The position numbers were made by a program, and so were the translations under genes. From Tethya wilhelma (taxonomy: Eukaryota > Porifera > Demospongiae > Tethyida > Tethyidae), in assembly GCA_964030475.1 (NCBI GenBank), contig CAXIPT010000001.1:15201614-15265613 (forward strand): DNA of 64,000 nt, in the 5' to 3' direction. The notes under the pieces were generated by a model that did not search any database, was not told the DNA's origin, and saw only the letters and a program-made list of their open reading frames with translations. Shown piece by piece: positions 21,506 through 33,553 of this stretch (positions are counted from its first letter, which is position 1; each line of letters begins with the position of its first letter).

Positions 21506-22199
21506 ATGAGCAGCACTGAAGATCCAGGCAAGTGTGTGCTTGTTCGGCATGACTGTGTGTGTGATCAAAGTACAATCAATGGAGATTTGTGTATCAATTT
21601 CACTAATTTAGCCTCAGAGCGTTCTCTGAAGAAACTGTCAGGAGAATTTGATCTGGAGTCCATTATTCATGTCAACCTTTCTAACAAAGGTCAGTCATAA
21701 TAATTTACAGTATTAATGCTGATCTTAAAATATTTCACTTTTCTTACACAAATGAGCCATCTTCCTTTGCACTCATACGTTTATAAACACCCACATGCAT
21801 TAGCTTCTATTGATGGAAATACATTTTTCTTACTCAGTCAGTACAAACCCAATTTCTAGCTTTGATTCAACTGCCAACACTTTGTCAATAAATCATTGCA
21901 AATGTTACTTTATTTTCAAATTTTACAGCCCTCTCCTCTCTCGGTAGCATCCCTGGCTGCCTCCAACTGAGAGTACTCATTCTCTCCAACAACCACCTCA
22001 GATCAGTCCAGCCATTGGTAACACTCACTGTCTTAGAGGAGCTGGACCTATCGTCCAATCAGATTGCTCATCTCGGTCAGGTGACCATCGTGTGATGGTG
22101 CATTATGTCATGATGATGTAATTTGTATTTCATTTTAGGTGGTCTGGAGAAACTGGAGTGTCTCTACAAGTTAAACATTGAGGGAAATTTGATTGCAAG
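21506..22199 (+). CDS. LRRC61: LRRC61-like leucine-rich repeat protein, 3' end missing
   Basis: Three exons fit in phase: 21506-21689, 21929-22075 and 22139-22199, giving 130 codons. The layout follows LRRC61 as recalled: an N-terminal SGEFDLESIIHVNLSN, then LRRs LRVLILSNNHLRSVQPL, LEELDLSSNQIAHLGGL and LYKLNIEGNLIA. The final LRR and the cap expected in this family are absent. After the donor at 22200 only microsatellite and non-matching sequence follows until the exon of the convergent NDUFS7 gene. Other small SDS22-like LRR proteins are the alternative assignment. Confidence 0.65.
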
Positions 22200-22544
22200 G
22201 TAGCTAGGTGACAATTTTATTTCTTCACAGTTTTCAACCTTCACACACTCACACACACACACACTCACACACACTCACACACACACTCACACACACACAC
22301 ACACACACACACAAAAAAATGACACAGAAGCTTTATATATAAAAATACCAATATTTGATGAAATTCATGTAAAGAATAGAAGGTTAGTTTTCAGTCTAAC
22401 CAACTGAAACAACTGAAGTGGATCTAATGTTTTAGCATTAAAATTTGACCTTCATTCAATCAGCTACAATAAAGTTCACCTAATATTATGACAATGGTAA
22501 TCTTGAACTCAACTACATGTACTTCATAATTAATGACCTCTGAC
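22200..22544. other. Junction region where two convergent genes lose their 3' halves
   Basis: It contains an (AC)n-type microsatellite (about 22245-22313) and AT-rich sequence. Neither the end of the LRRC61-like gene nor the C-terminal exons of NDUFS7 can be found here, although both should lie between 22200 and 22544. Confidence 0.6.
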
Positions 22545-23498
22545 CTGTCGGCATCGTAGCGTGGAGCAGCTGCATGCATCATCTCCACAGCACAACAGGC
22601 GAGTCCAAAGGTCATCGGCCAAAGTGATCCCTGGAGGGAGGGAGAGAGAGAGAGAGAGAGAGAGCAGTGGAACAGTTGAAAAAACAATCGTAGAATACAT
22701 TGCTTTGTTTTGGTGGCTAAAAGTCCATCTGGTTTGAGAATGCTGCCAGAAGTGAAATAATGAGATTCATACAATACTTTTCATATGGGGCAAAATAGCT
22801 AACTTTTGACAGGTAAGGCAAAGGAAGCTGGAAAAGCAATTAACCAAAAGAATGGGGAGAACGATTGCTTTCCAATGGTGCATGTAATTTTGAAATCAGT
22901 TGGATATTTAGAAAGTTATTTGATTTTTTCCACCGGCATTCTCAAACCAGATGGACTTTAGCTAGAGCTTAGAAGGTTTGAGTCATTTGATAGTAATACT
23001 ATTTTATGATCAAATATTTGAAAGGAATTGGACAGAGGAAAGGAACAGAACCACCTGTGTGGGCAGACAAAAGGATGTGTGTATAATCAGGACTAGTTTA
23101 AATTCAGATTGAAACTCGTGTAAACGGGGCGGCTATGGTACCATTGGAACAGACAAGTGAAGACATTGTAACAGGTGTCTGTTGACATTGAAACAAATGT
23201 TCGGAATTGAGAAGACGTGAAGAGGGGGTATTGACAATCAAACAAGAGCATGTTGGGGACAGACATGAATAGAGTATGCTGACATTGCGTCTGCATTTAT
23301 TACCACATTAAAATATTAGCAGAGTATGTGTGTATGGGCCTAGAGACAAGGATGAAGTAGCTGACACCCCACAACACACGAAGCAAAACGATTAGTGAGA
23401 TTAGTCACAGTGTGCCGGGAGCATGTCTGTCTGAGCATTTGTTTTAATGTGACCCAACTGTTCAATTGGTGTTGATTATCAAATTAAAACATTAAGAG

Positions 23499-23531
<33 letters not shown>

Positions 23532-23532
23532 N

Positions 23533-23592
<60 letters not shown>

Positions 23593-24758
23593 TGCAGTGC
23601 CTAGTGCTCTGGACTTCCAACCTCATGGTTAAGAGTTCAAGTCCCACCTCAACAGAACCTATATACACAGAAGGATGGGTGGATACCGTATAGCAGGAAA
23701 GTTTTGCAGTGTTTAACTTTTGCGGTTTTCACGGATCACGATCCATTCATGCAAGTTTTTATCCGCAAAATTTCTCCATAATCAATTATACGTATGGGAC
23801 TCGCACAGCTCATCCGCAAAAGCTAAACCACAAAAATGTTTGACTAGAGACATCCACAAAAGCTTGACACCACAAAACTTTCCCACTATACGGTAAACAG
23901 GCCTAATTTAATTCAGGTTGAACTCCTGAAGGTTTAAGTGCCTCGTGTAAATGAGGCAATGGTACCATTGAAACAGACATGTGAAGACATCATTACAGGT
24001 GTCTGTTGACATTAAAACAAGTGTTCCGATATGAGAAGACAATGATTGGTGCATTGATAGTCAAATTAATACATTAAGAGCAAGTTGGGGATGGGGATGG
24101 ACTTGAGTGAAGTCTGCTGACACTGCAACTGTATTTATTATCAAATTAAAATATTAGCAGAACATGTGTGTATGGGCCTAGAGACATGGATGAAGTATGC
24201 CGACACTCTGATCACTCTCACAAACAATTTTGCTTCAACGGTTTTAACACTCCGGACACAAGTCACACATGTGAATCTCCTAACCTTTCTAGCCCAGTTG
24301 ACGACCTCATCGACAGTAGCCACCATAAACTCTGCTGCGTTGCTAACCATCCCTCCTCTCTTAGCAATGGGAGGGGGGCCTTGAGAAGGAGCTGTACTAG
24401 TGGATGTCTGCTGATGGCGACACTGTGCAAGAGATGGTAGTCTCTCTTTAGCTCTGAAGTTCACTGGCTGATAAGTACTAACAGCTGGGACCACCACACC
24501 AGCGTGATGTTGGTAGGCCAGCAAGGCAGAGGGAGCTGGATGTTAGGGAGAGGCGGAAACAACAATAGGGAAAAAAATATGATGAAAGTTCTGTCATAAA
24601 TATTGTGTAGTTACATGTCACAACGTGTGTATGTATGTGGAGCGAGGAAGATAAGAAAATGCTCTATTTTCCCCTTAGATAACTGCTCATGCTTATCAAT
24701 GAGTTAAGTGGGATGTTCAGTGCGTCTTACCACGTCTCCACAGCCCTCTGTACGCCAT
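22545..24758 (-). CDS. NDUFS7: Mitochondrial complex I PSST subunit NDUFS7, 3' half missing
   Basis: Three exons fit in phase: 24731-24758 (MAYRGLWRR), 24285-24535 and 22545-22630. They encode a basic mitochondrial presequence, a linker, and then [20 protein letters not shown] and [19 protein letters not shown], a near-exact match to the N-terminal half of NDUFS7/NuoB. The adjacent CC pair ligates cluster N2, which passes electrons to ubiquinone. The remaining ligands (GSC and PGCP regions) and about 90 C-terminal residues are absent downstream. The intron 22631-24284 contains a GT microsatellite, a tRNA-like segment and a MITE. Confidence 0.9.
23503..23591. repeat. (GT)n microsatellite with an N inside
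   Basis: About 44 GT units with an N at 23532. The true length is unknown. Confidence 0.95.
23592..23650 (+). tRNA. Weak tRNA-like (SINE head?) segment
   Basis: GTGCAGTGCCTAGTGCTCTG resembles an A box, and GAGTTCAAGTCCCACC resembles a B box at suitable spacing, but I cannot fold a full cloverleaf. It is probably a decayed tRNA-derived SINE head between the GT repeat and a MITE. Confidence 0.25.
23684..23895. mobile_element. MITE, TACCGTATAGCGGGAAA family
   Basis: The 212-bp element starts TACCGTATAGCAGGAAAG and ends TTTCCCACTATACGGTA. The interior has GCGGTTTTCACGG-type sequence. It has TIRs and no coding capacity. Confidence 0.8.
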
Positions 24759-25290
24759 TTACTCGTCTCCTAGTTAGCTTGTTGTCTGCCAAGTTTATGT
24801 GACTACGTAATCATTGGTGCGCATTATTTAGAGTAAATGCATGAGCTGAAAGTTGGAATTTAAGCTCGTGACACAGAAGTGATCACACACAGTTCTACGA
24901 AAGACTAGCGCTTGAAGAGTGGCAGCTGAACCAACCATGGACCTATTGAAAGACCTACCATCTCATGACAAGCGAAATTTTTCCCGTTTTACTCAGGGAA
25001 TGGTAAGATAGTAAACCATTTTTAGTACCGTAATTTTTGACAAGACTCCCCTGTCAATATGGACGTACTCACCATATTCGTACACTATTACGTTTGTCAC
25101 TCTCTAGAAACATAAATTTATATAATTCGATAGTTCTTATTCTTGTGTTTATTATTATAAGCTCTCTCACCCCAGTCTCACGCCTCTGTGAAGACCTACA
25201 TAAGATTGAAGGATGGAACTGAAGAGAACCCACAGAGTAGGTTGATTTTCTAGAGTTGATCCTTATGTTTTGTTCTGTCCCTCGCTCTAG

Positions 25291-26344
25291 GTTCGAAGGC
25301 CAGTTGTAATGAGAAATAACTCCAAAGTACATTCTATTCAGGTTTGTTGTACGTAGTTAATGTAAATTTAAATGTCCAATAGTGTCTCAGCTAGGAGTAA
25401 CTGATAGCGCTAAGGCTTTGAATTTGCACATGCAGAGGCTCTCTTGGCCAGTTTAGTGTATGCAAAACTTTCCTAAGCACTCATAGTGAGTACTCAGTGT
25501 GAGGCTAAAGTAGGATGTTAGGTTTCATGGCTGAATTGTCAGGAAAAGGCATTCAAGTAAAGTGCATTTCTGTATATAGGTAAAGGTCATCATTACCCAA
25601 TACACAAAGATTTGATTGGGAGTTATTTTTGGTTCCATTTCTGGATAGTTTCTACAAACAGCTAGGGTTCTCTTTCTTTGTCAATAAAATATTAAGAGAA
25701 ACAAAACTCAGAAGAAAAATTTTAAGTTCCACGATGCTTGTAACTGTTCATGCAGACACTGCATGCATGCCAATCCTTACTGTGAGTCCTTAAGGTGATC
25801 ACATTGTGATCAGTACTCTATTGTGGTATGCAGTGTTTGTCATTAATTCTCAAAGTATGTGTTGTACTTGAATTTCAAGGCTCAATAATCTTGTTCAATT
25901 TGGTCTATCAATTTCCATTACCTCTGATATTTATTGATTTGCATGATTGAAATGCCAGTTCAGCAGTCAGGCATCCCTTCTCTCCTTTAGCAGTTTTGAC
26001 TTCTTACCGTATAGCGGGAAATTTTCGTGGGGGAAAATTTTTTGCGAATTTCGCGGTTTGGCAGCTTTCCGCGAAAATTTTCCCCCACGAAATTTATAAG
26101 GTATGTGGTCGTCATGTAATGTTGAGACGCAATCCACGAAAAATTTCCCCGCGAATTTCTATTCAAGACGAAAACGCAAAAATTTTCCCCCACGAAAATT
26201 TCCCGCTATACGGTATTATGTATAACTTCATACAGCTTTTATTAACATGACTGTATCATTCTACAGAGACCACCTGCTCTGAAACTTCAAGTTTCATTGG
26301 ACATTTCTAAGCACAGTTTTCAGCCTGTTCTCACTCAAACATGA
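25291..26344 (+). pseudogene. Partner gene copy A: last two exons only
   Basis: Exons 25291-25341 (VRRPVVMRNNSKVHSIQ) and 26267-26344 (RPPALKLQVSLDISKHSFQP, then VLTQT and stop) correspond to exons 4 and 5 of the complete gene at 40717-45827. Exon 3 and everything upstream are missing, and I see no credible alternative first exon. It is convergent with receptor A, with 372 bases between stops, as in the other units. A MITE (26005-26215) sits in its intron. Confidence 0.65.
26005..26215. mobile_element. MITE, TACCGTATAGCGGGAAA family, best-preserved copy
   Basis: This 211-bp element has TIRs TACCGTATAGCGGGAAATTT and AAATTTCCCGCTATACGGTA. The paralogous intron of copy D at about 55325-55340 lacks it, reading GACTTATTATG across the site, so that copy shows the empty site. 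Confidence 0.88.
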
Positions 26345-26716
26345 CTTGAGACTGTATCTATGACAGGTCTATAAGAAGGTCACTTGTGTAACTGCTGGTC
26401 CATGTATGTCATTGTTTTGTTGTATGTATTGTACATCAGTTCTACTGAAGTTCATGTTATAAAAACATTCCAAAAGCAAATGTTTACACATAAAACAGTT
26501 TATGGTAGAAATCACACCACTAACTAACTACTTGGATCAGTGGCTTGCTTCTAAAAGAAGTAATAAAAATAAAGTACCAGCATATGTATGAAAATTATTG
26601 AACAACCTTTTGGCAGAAAACTAACAATGTACATTTATGTATAACTATAGGCTACAGTGCATTTCCTTTTTGCTGTTCAAAATAATATTATGTACAAAAC
26701 AAATGGAACTGAACCT

Positions 26717-29490
26717 TCAGACATTGTCATAAACCTCACCATCCTGTGAATCTCTTGTCCTCTGTCTGGTCTCTACATCTCCATATGCAGCACACTGTTT
26801 CAGTGGGATCTCCTTATCTGATGGTTGTCTATTGTTTAAGTCATCATCATTTTGGATAAGGTTTACATTCTCTTGCAAATGTTTGTTTAGTTGAACATGC
26901 ACACTGAAAACAACTTACTCAATAACATCATAAACACGTCCATCATCACCAGGTTGCTCCTTTTGACGTTGGTCAGACTTCATAGGAGTTCTAGCATTAT
27001 AGTTGTAAATTTTGTGTTTGTTGGGGATAAGTATATTATTAATGTCAAATTTTGCATAATTACCTTTGCTGCTTTTTCCTCCAAAAGAAACATAGTAGTA
27101 GTATAGTTGATTGAATTGCAGTAGAAACAAATATTGATACAATTGCTGTACCAACAACAGCTCCAGCATATTGACATTCTGAACCACGTACAGGACATGG
27201 TGGGGGAATGGTATGAGTCACTTGGTCTCCTGAGACACTCTCTCCTACAACAGGTCCCTGGACTCCTTCCAGTCTAGCCACACCCACCACACTAAAGGAG
27301 TAGGTTGCACCACTGATAAGACCTCCTATTGTTGCAGAGTTTGTTTCTCGTCCTTCGACCTCTATAAAACTAGCATTCTGTCTCTTCCTGCTCTCAGAGA
27401 GAGAATAGTACACCCGGTATCCTGTTATCTCAGGGATGTCAAGAGGCTCCCAAGTCACTCTCACTGATGTAGCATTAATGGTAGAAACTTGAATATTAGA
27501 TATTGGGGCTGTAATTGATTAATAAAAAATTCAATGACAAATAATGTTATGATTATATCTTACATGGTGCTGTATTGTTAATGTAGTATTATGTGAATAA
27601 TACTGGTATAGAGTCTGATCTTACGTGGTACAGTCAGGGTACTACCATTAACAGTAACAGCCTCTCCAGGTCCAATCCTAGTGAATGCTCTCACAGTGAT
27701 AGTGACACTAGTCCCAGGTTCCAGAGAAGAGATGGTGAACTCCAATGTAGAGTTGTTTGTGATGGTGACAGTTGTAACAGAATTGATTGTGTATGAGACC
27801 TCATACTGTGTAATGATCCCATTTGGTCTGTCAGGTGGGGACCAGGTTACTTCAACTGATGTGAACTTAGGGGCAAAAACCAATGAGCTGACAGCACCAG
27901 GAGCTGAAATAAGTATAAGTAAATCAATAAAAAAAAATTAGCCTGGCTATAACCATATAGCTGGAATTAAAAAAATTAATACTGAATGTCACAAAACTTG
28001 GTGTTTTTGCTCAGCAGAATATAAATGTTGATCAATGGAATGCCAAGAGAAAGACTATCCCAGACTTTGAAACAGAAGATAGAGCAGCTGAACCGTTATC
28101 TATATCTCTTATTGAGATCCCCGGTACTCAGTAGTTTGTGGTAAGAGCGCCTGACTTAGCAATCAGGAGGTTTTGGGTTCGATTCCCAGCTGATTTCCAG
28201 AAATTTTCTTTGATTATGTTTCTCTCTCAGCATTCCATGGACAGCTTTACTAGTCTATAAAGCCTCTAGTAATTATTGTCAAAAATAATTCAATGTGACG
28301 ATTTGCATGTACACATAGTACACCTACAGTAGGCAAAATATTAATTTGATGTTATGGAATATGACCATCTATAACAAAAAAATTAAAATCCCCATCAATG
28401 CAATTTCCAGGCTATAATAATAATGTAATTTAACTCACTACTTTCAGCTGTTCTAACAGTCAAGGGTTCAGTGAATGGTCCAGTACCATTGCTATTCACA
28501 GCAGCCACTGAAAAGGAGTACTCTGTGAAAGGAATCAAGCTCTCAACCGTGCGGGATGTATCAGAGGATGAGTCAGTGGGGGTCTGTGAGTCTCCAACAT
28601 ATCGTATCATGTAGCCAGTGATGACACCATTTTGATCAAGACAAGGCAATTCATCCCAAGAGAGCTCCACAGAAGTAGCCATCACATTTTGTACAGAGAG
28701 ACCTGATGGAGCACTAGAGGGAGCTACAGTGGAGAGATTATTATATGGGAAAATACAATAACTTAGTGTACAGTAAAAAATTTTAAGGACAGATTGAGGG
28801 AACTTACTATCAGATGGGGTTCGTAATGTAATTTCAGGACTATTTCTACTAACTGGATTAGAGCCTCCAAAACTATACATAGCTGTCACTCTGGCTCTGT
28901 ATGTGCTAAATGCTTCAAGTCCATCAATAACTCTTGCACGGAGCAAGCCATCATTTACTGTCACAGAAGCTCCAACAGAATTTGTATTCTCAAGTGGACA
29001 ACTTGTACGTGTGTATGTTATGATAAATTGTTCAGGAGGCTTAATATTCCCACTATCAGAAGACAGTGACCACTGGACTCTTAAAGATGTTGGGGAGAGA
29101 ACTGGAGAGGAACTCAAGATGACAGGAGATGGAACAGCTGGAATAGTTCACAGAGGATGAGAGAAATTGACAGTGTATACAGTATACATGAAATGAATAT
29201 GCATATGGTTGTTAAAACCTTACCAAACACTTCAACACTAGCAGTTGCCTCAGTACTATACAGAAGCTGAGAATTCATCGTAGAAAGAGACACAAGAGAG
29301 ATCTCAACAGTACCAGGATCAACATTAGATACTGTATGACTGGTTGCTGTGGAAGCAATGCCAGTACGTGCCAGGCCAGTCACACTAAGACTGTATCCAG
29401 AGGTAGCACTAGTTACTCTAGTCCAAGTGACTTGGACTTGTCTCTCTCCAACTTGAGATGCTTGGACATTGGTAGGTGGACTAGGAACTN

Positions 29491-29582
<92 letters not shown>

Positions 29583-32308
29583 CCAAAGTTTTTATTGGCT
29601 AATTGCTGTTTACTGGCTGGGTGGAGGTGATAATAGAGTAGCTATAGTAGGGGTCACAGGCCGGGGTCATGACAAACAAACTAGCTGCATGTCCTTATAA
29701 GTGTGCACCACTCAACCATGCATCGAGTGCCCCCCACCTAAGGGCCATGCAAATAAAGTCCATCTAGTTTGAGAATGCTGCTGGAAGAGGTACTGCAACT
29801 ATAATGTGTGTGTGTGTGTGTGTGTACAAGCACATTTATTTAATTGTGTGACTATAAGTATGCAACGATAAATTAAGAGATCATAGTGTCAATCTATTGT
29901 ATAATGTCTGGTAAAAGTGGCCTGGTTTTTGTTCAAAGTTGGAATTTTATACCCATGCACATGTTCCATCTAGTCATAAGGAAATGTGGTAGCTAGCACT
30001 TCAAATGGCAAATCATGTCTTGCTTAGTTTGAAAAGCACTGAAGTACAAGTGGAGGCTTAGACTGCTAAAGAAATAGAATTCTCGATCTGTTTGCTAACA
30101 GCCATGATCTTTAGCTAAACTGTAATAACACTTTCACATTCACAAGACTGAAACAAACTGATTGGTTTATTTTTTTTACACATGCATGCAGGAAAAATAA
30201 GCAATTTATTTTGAAGAACTTTACCTTTTGCTACAATCTGGAGGTTACAGCCACTTGGAAACTGCAAATAAAAACCAGGCCACTATTACCAGATATTCTC
30301 TTCTCCCCATATCAATTAAGAATGTACGACTCTGGCCTGCAAGACTAGCTTACAAGTACTAGCCATCCCAAAATACACATGTACACCTCTGCAGATGGTC
30401 AGACTCATTGATTAAGAGACATAAAGGTGGCTACTTACATGGAATACTGATTTGTATACTTTGAGGGGTTGGGGTACGTCTGTTGGTAGCAGTAAATGTG
30501 ATGGTACCACTTGGTCTCCCTGTCAGCATCAGTGTGTTGGAATAGCGAGCATTCTCCAAATCACTCTGGCTATTACTATTGATACTTGTAGTCACAGTGC
30601 TGTCTGGGATTGGTGCTCCACCTATTGTCCAGCTAACACTACCAGGAGGTCCTCCATCAGTAGCAACAGTAAGAGTATAGGTTGGAGGCTCAGTCAACAC
30701 GGGACTAACTGCTGTAAATGTGACATCTGATGAGGATATAGCATTCAATACACCTCTATTGGTTTCATCTGTGGACAATTAATGCAGTAGCTTGTATTGT
30801 CACAATACAATTCAGTAATGTTGATATTATGGGCCCATGCATGCATCAGTTAACCTTACCTTACTGGCTGCAATGTAACTCACCACGGGTGTATAATCCA
30901 ACATAGATGGTCCTCTCTCCATTGCCATCAGGAACTATAAACCTCCAGACTCCTTCATGAGTACAACATTGCCTTATCTCTTCTCTTCTCAACAAACGGA
31001 GGATTCGTGAGCCATTAGAGAATGTCTCAGTTTCAATTCTCCAAACTTGACCAACACTTGGTGGCTGTACTCTACCACCAAATGGATAGACAATTCTAGG
31101 ATCTCCTCCAGAACCAGAAAACACAACAGAGAGTGCACCATCTGGATTTGCCTGTATACCCACATCTTCCTTGTCTAGTGCTTCATGTTCAGGTATAACC
31201 TCACCATTGAGTAAGGGGGTCAGATCTAAGCCGGTATCGTGAAAAAAATTGTGCATTTGATAGATACAGACTGAGAATATGTTAAAAAATGACATAACAG
31301 TATACTTTTGTGAATCATGCTTGAGGATATCATGTGACTAAATTATAATTCAGATTATTAGTGCCCACGGTTTGGCAATTAATCATTAGAACAGCTGAGG
31401 TACATGGTCAGCAGTCACGGTGTGTGAGGACAGAATTGAAGGCTGAATACTGAACTGAGGATACAGTATACTACACTAATACTAATCTCATAAACAGTGC
31501 TATATGATTCAACATTATTTCATTCATTAGCTGTTGCCATGGCAACCCTGAACTCAAAAAAAAAAAAACCTCAAAAATTCAGTCTTACACAGCTTGTGGA
31601 TATGGATCAATCAAATGTGGCAGAGGATATTGTATATATAGCACCAGAGTCTCACATGACGAGAATAATATGATCATCAAGTTGGTTGGGCTAGCTTCCG
31701 TGAGTGATGAAAAAATTTTTGCCTCATAAAATTATAAATTAAAAATGCTGAAATTTAATATGATTGAAAGTTGCAACATTCTAGCTACAGCTAGCAGGCA
31801 TTCTTATTTTCCCCCTGGCAGAAGATCTTTGCCAGGGGACTCGTCACTCAAACTTAGTCTCGTCCCTAGACCCCGCCTCTTTTGCCAGCAAAAAAAGGTG
31901 GGGTCTAGGGACGAGACTAACTCAAACCTATGGGAGGAGACCATTTTAAGTTACAGGACTGATTCTTAAAAAGCTTGAATAGAACATATTTAAGAGTGTA
32001 ACAGTAGTAACCCCTTGTGTGTAGTTCAGAGACCTTCCAACAATTGATGAGTTTACTACTCTAAATCAGAATGTGCTAATGACAATCTTGCCGCTCAGTA
32101 TGTCAGTCTCAGAGCAATTTATCTATGGTCACATGCATACATATGATGGTCAGAGCTGAATGGTCTAGCCTCTTTTTAAAATAATTATATGCCCCGCTAG
32201 ACTTTGAAGCGTAAATTAATTTGTCTAATAAATTATTTTACCTGGAACTTGAGCAAATAACAATCTGTACAGTGGAAGAAGGATTAAAATAATGCGAACA
32301 GAATCCAT
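26717..32308 (-). CDS. Type I receptor with Ig-like and five FN3 domains and a tyrosine-motif tail (receptor A)
   Basis: Ten exons fit in phase (2601 nt, 866 residues): 32242-32308, 30884-31225, 30439-30768, 29224-29487, 28808-29137, 28439-28723, 27625-27903, 27064-27508, 26919-26990 and 26717-26903. Order: signal peptide ending LFAQVPD; a 114-residue domain with WRFIVPDGNGERTIYVGLYT; an Ig-like domain (TLTVATDGGPPGSVSWTIGG); five FN3 domains at about 247-735, one per exon with phase-1 borders; a membrane helix at about 748-772 (VSIFVSTAIQSTILLLCFFW); and a basic stop-transfer. The tail has VYDVI, AYGDV and a C-terminal VYDNV, which could bind SH2 domains once phosphorylated (inference). An N at 29490 touches the acceptor of the first FN3 exon. 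Role: probably cell-surface adhesion or recognition; ligand unknown. Confidence 0.8.
28125..28197 (+). tRNA. tRNA-like sequence or tRNA pseudogene in a receptor A intron
   Basis: The A box reads TAGTTTGTGGTAAGAGC and the B box GGGTTCGATTCCCAG with a perfect T stem. An anticodon stem CCTGA/TCAGG encloses an 8-nt loop CTTAGCAA instead of 7, and the acceptor stem pairs at 5 of 7 positions. The loop contains AGC, as in tRNA-Ala, but its extra base makes the anticodon uncertain. It is probably a tRNA-derived SINE or pseudogene. Confidence 0.4.
29491..29580. repeat. (TG)n microsatellite after an N
   Basis: About 45 TG units directly follow the N at 29490, inside a receptor A intron and abutting the splice acceptor of the first FN3 exon. 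In receptor D the same place holds only a short GTGTGTGTAG. Confidence 0.95.
31855..31920. repeat. Hairpin mini-element, TTAGTCTCGTCCCTAGACCC arms
   Basis: The 28-base arms are nearly perfect inverted complements around a short A-rich loop, in an intron of receptor A. Family relatives are at 6449 and 48392. Confidence 0.7.
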
Positions 32309-32958
32309 GATAATTTCTAATCTTGCACCCACACACTAGTGTATATAAATATCTATGCACCCACAATCATGGATTTTATAATAAACAAAGTGTCTCGAGA
32401 CACGGTAGTCCGTATACTCATAGATTATGTACCGGCGTAGTCTATATAATCTATGGTATACTTTCCTATAGAGCGTTTTCATATGACGTCAGTGGTGTAC
32501 AGATGAATATGTAAATTAGTAAATGAATATGCAAATTAGCGCTAGTGATAGGGAGAAACGAGGGGCCCGCAACGGCGTAAAATTCTGTACGAGATTTCAA
32601 AATTTAATGATTTCTGATTGATTTCCTTGATTTCAGTTTGATTTCTGAGATTTCAGTTTGATTCTTGATTTCTGTATTCTGGGTGATTTCTATCTGATTT
32701 TGACTGTTTTCGGGTGATTTCTATGATTTCTAGACAACTATAGGAAGATTTCCTGTGATTTCTAGCAAATTTCCTAGGATTGTTACAGTTACTGGTGTCT
32801 GCCACAGCTAAAATTGTTTCTGATGGACTGACATAGCCCCATGCATTTATAACTATATCTTTCCACTTCTAGGTAGGCCTATAGCTAACCTACAAACTTT
32901 CATATTGAACTCACAGTGAAAGATTGATGGGTAGAAAGAACTATACTTTTTTAACAAA

Positions 32959-33076
32959 ATGATCCCTAATATTATGGGTCTTTTTTATGTAAACTGATCC
33001 CTAACATTATGGGTCTTTCTTATGTATCTTTGATCCCTAATATTATGGGTCTTTCTTATGTATGATGACCCCTAAT
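32959..33076 (+). repeat. Tandem array of a roughly 38-bp unit
   Basis: GATCCCTAATATTATGGGTC followed by TTTCTTATGTA recurs about 3.5 times and is cut by the N at 33077. Confidence 0.75.
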
Positions 33077-33236
33077 NAAAAATTTGGAAATTTAATTAAT
33101 TTACGGCATCGCTACTATACGTACTACCGTACGTATGATTCCTGCACGTACCTATCTACCAACCTTTGACCTTTGCGGTATTTGGCCAGGAATCTTCTGA
33201 ACGGCGGCCTTATTTTCTAGGACGTGCTCTGTTTGG

Positions 33237-33553
33237 AGGTCGTTCTGAGGACGACTTTATTACTGTAGAACGGGCTCTCAGTTAGGAGGTCGTTCTGAAA
33301 ACGGCTTTATTGCTGTAGAACGGGCTCTCAGTTAGAAGGTCGTTCTGAGAAAGGCTTTATTGCTGTAGGACGCACTCTCTGTCAGGAGGTCGTTCTGAGA
33401 ACGGCTTCCGGGGACGTCGTAATTTTCGTAGGGGGTTTTGTTGTGTTTGGCTTGCCATAAGGACGCGCTCTCTTTTAGGAGGTCGTTCTGAAAACGACTT
33501 TATTGCTGTACAACGCGCTCTAGGTTAAAAGGTCGTACTGAGGACGGCTTCTG
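33237..33553 (+). repeat. Tandem array of a roughly 53-bp unit
   Basis: AGGTCGTTCTGAGAACGGCT followed by TTATTGCTGTAGAACG and GGCTCTCAGTTAGG recurs about five times with substitutions and a spacer. It lies inside the CGAGGGGCCCGCAACG element. Confidence 0.75.

Noticed and set aside
24938..25236. Two short open segments with GTAAG/GTAGG donors upstream of partner copy A
   Set aside because: They cannot be joined in phase to exon 4 of the partner gene, and the second join gives an immediate stop. They are too short to identify.
26717..26990. ITIM or ITAM consensus in the receptor tail
   Set aside because: YDVI lacks the hydrophobic residue at -2, and the YGDV/YDNV spacing and +3 residues do not meet the YxxL/I-x6-12-YxxL/I rule. 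They are reported only as tyrosine motifs.
27593..27941. Plus-strand open frames opposite the FN3 exons (also at 28903, 30452, 56708, 59607)
   Set aside because: They are antisense shadows of receptor exons that recur in both paralogues only because the sense strand is conserved.
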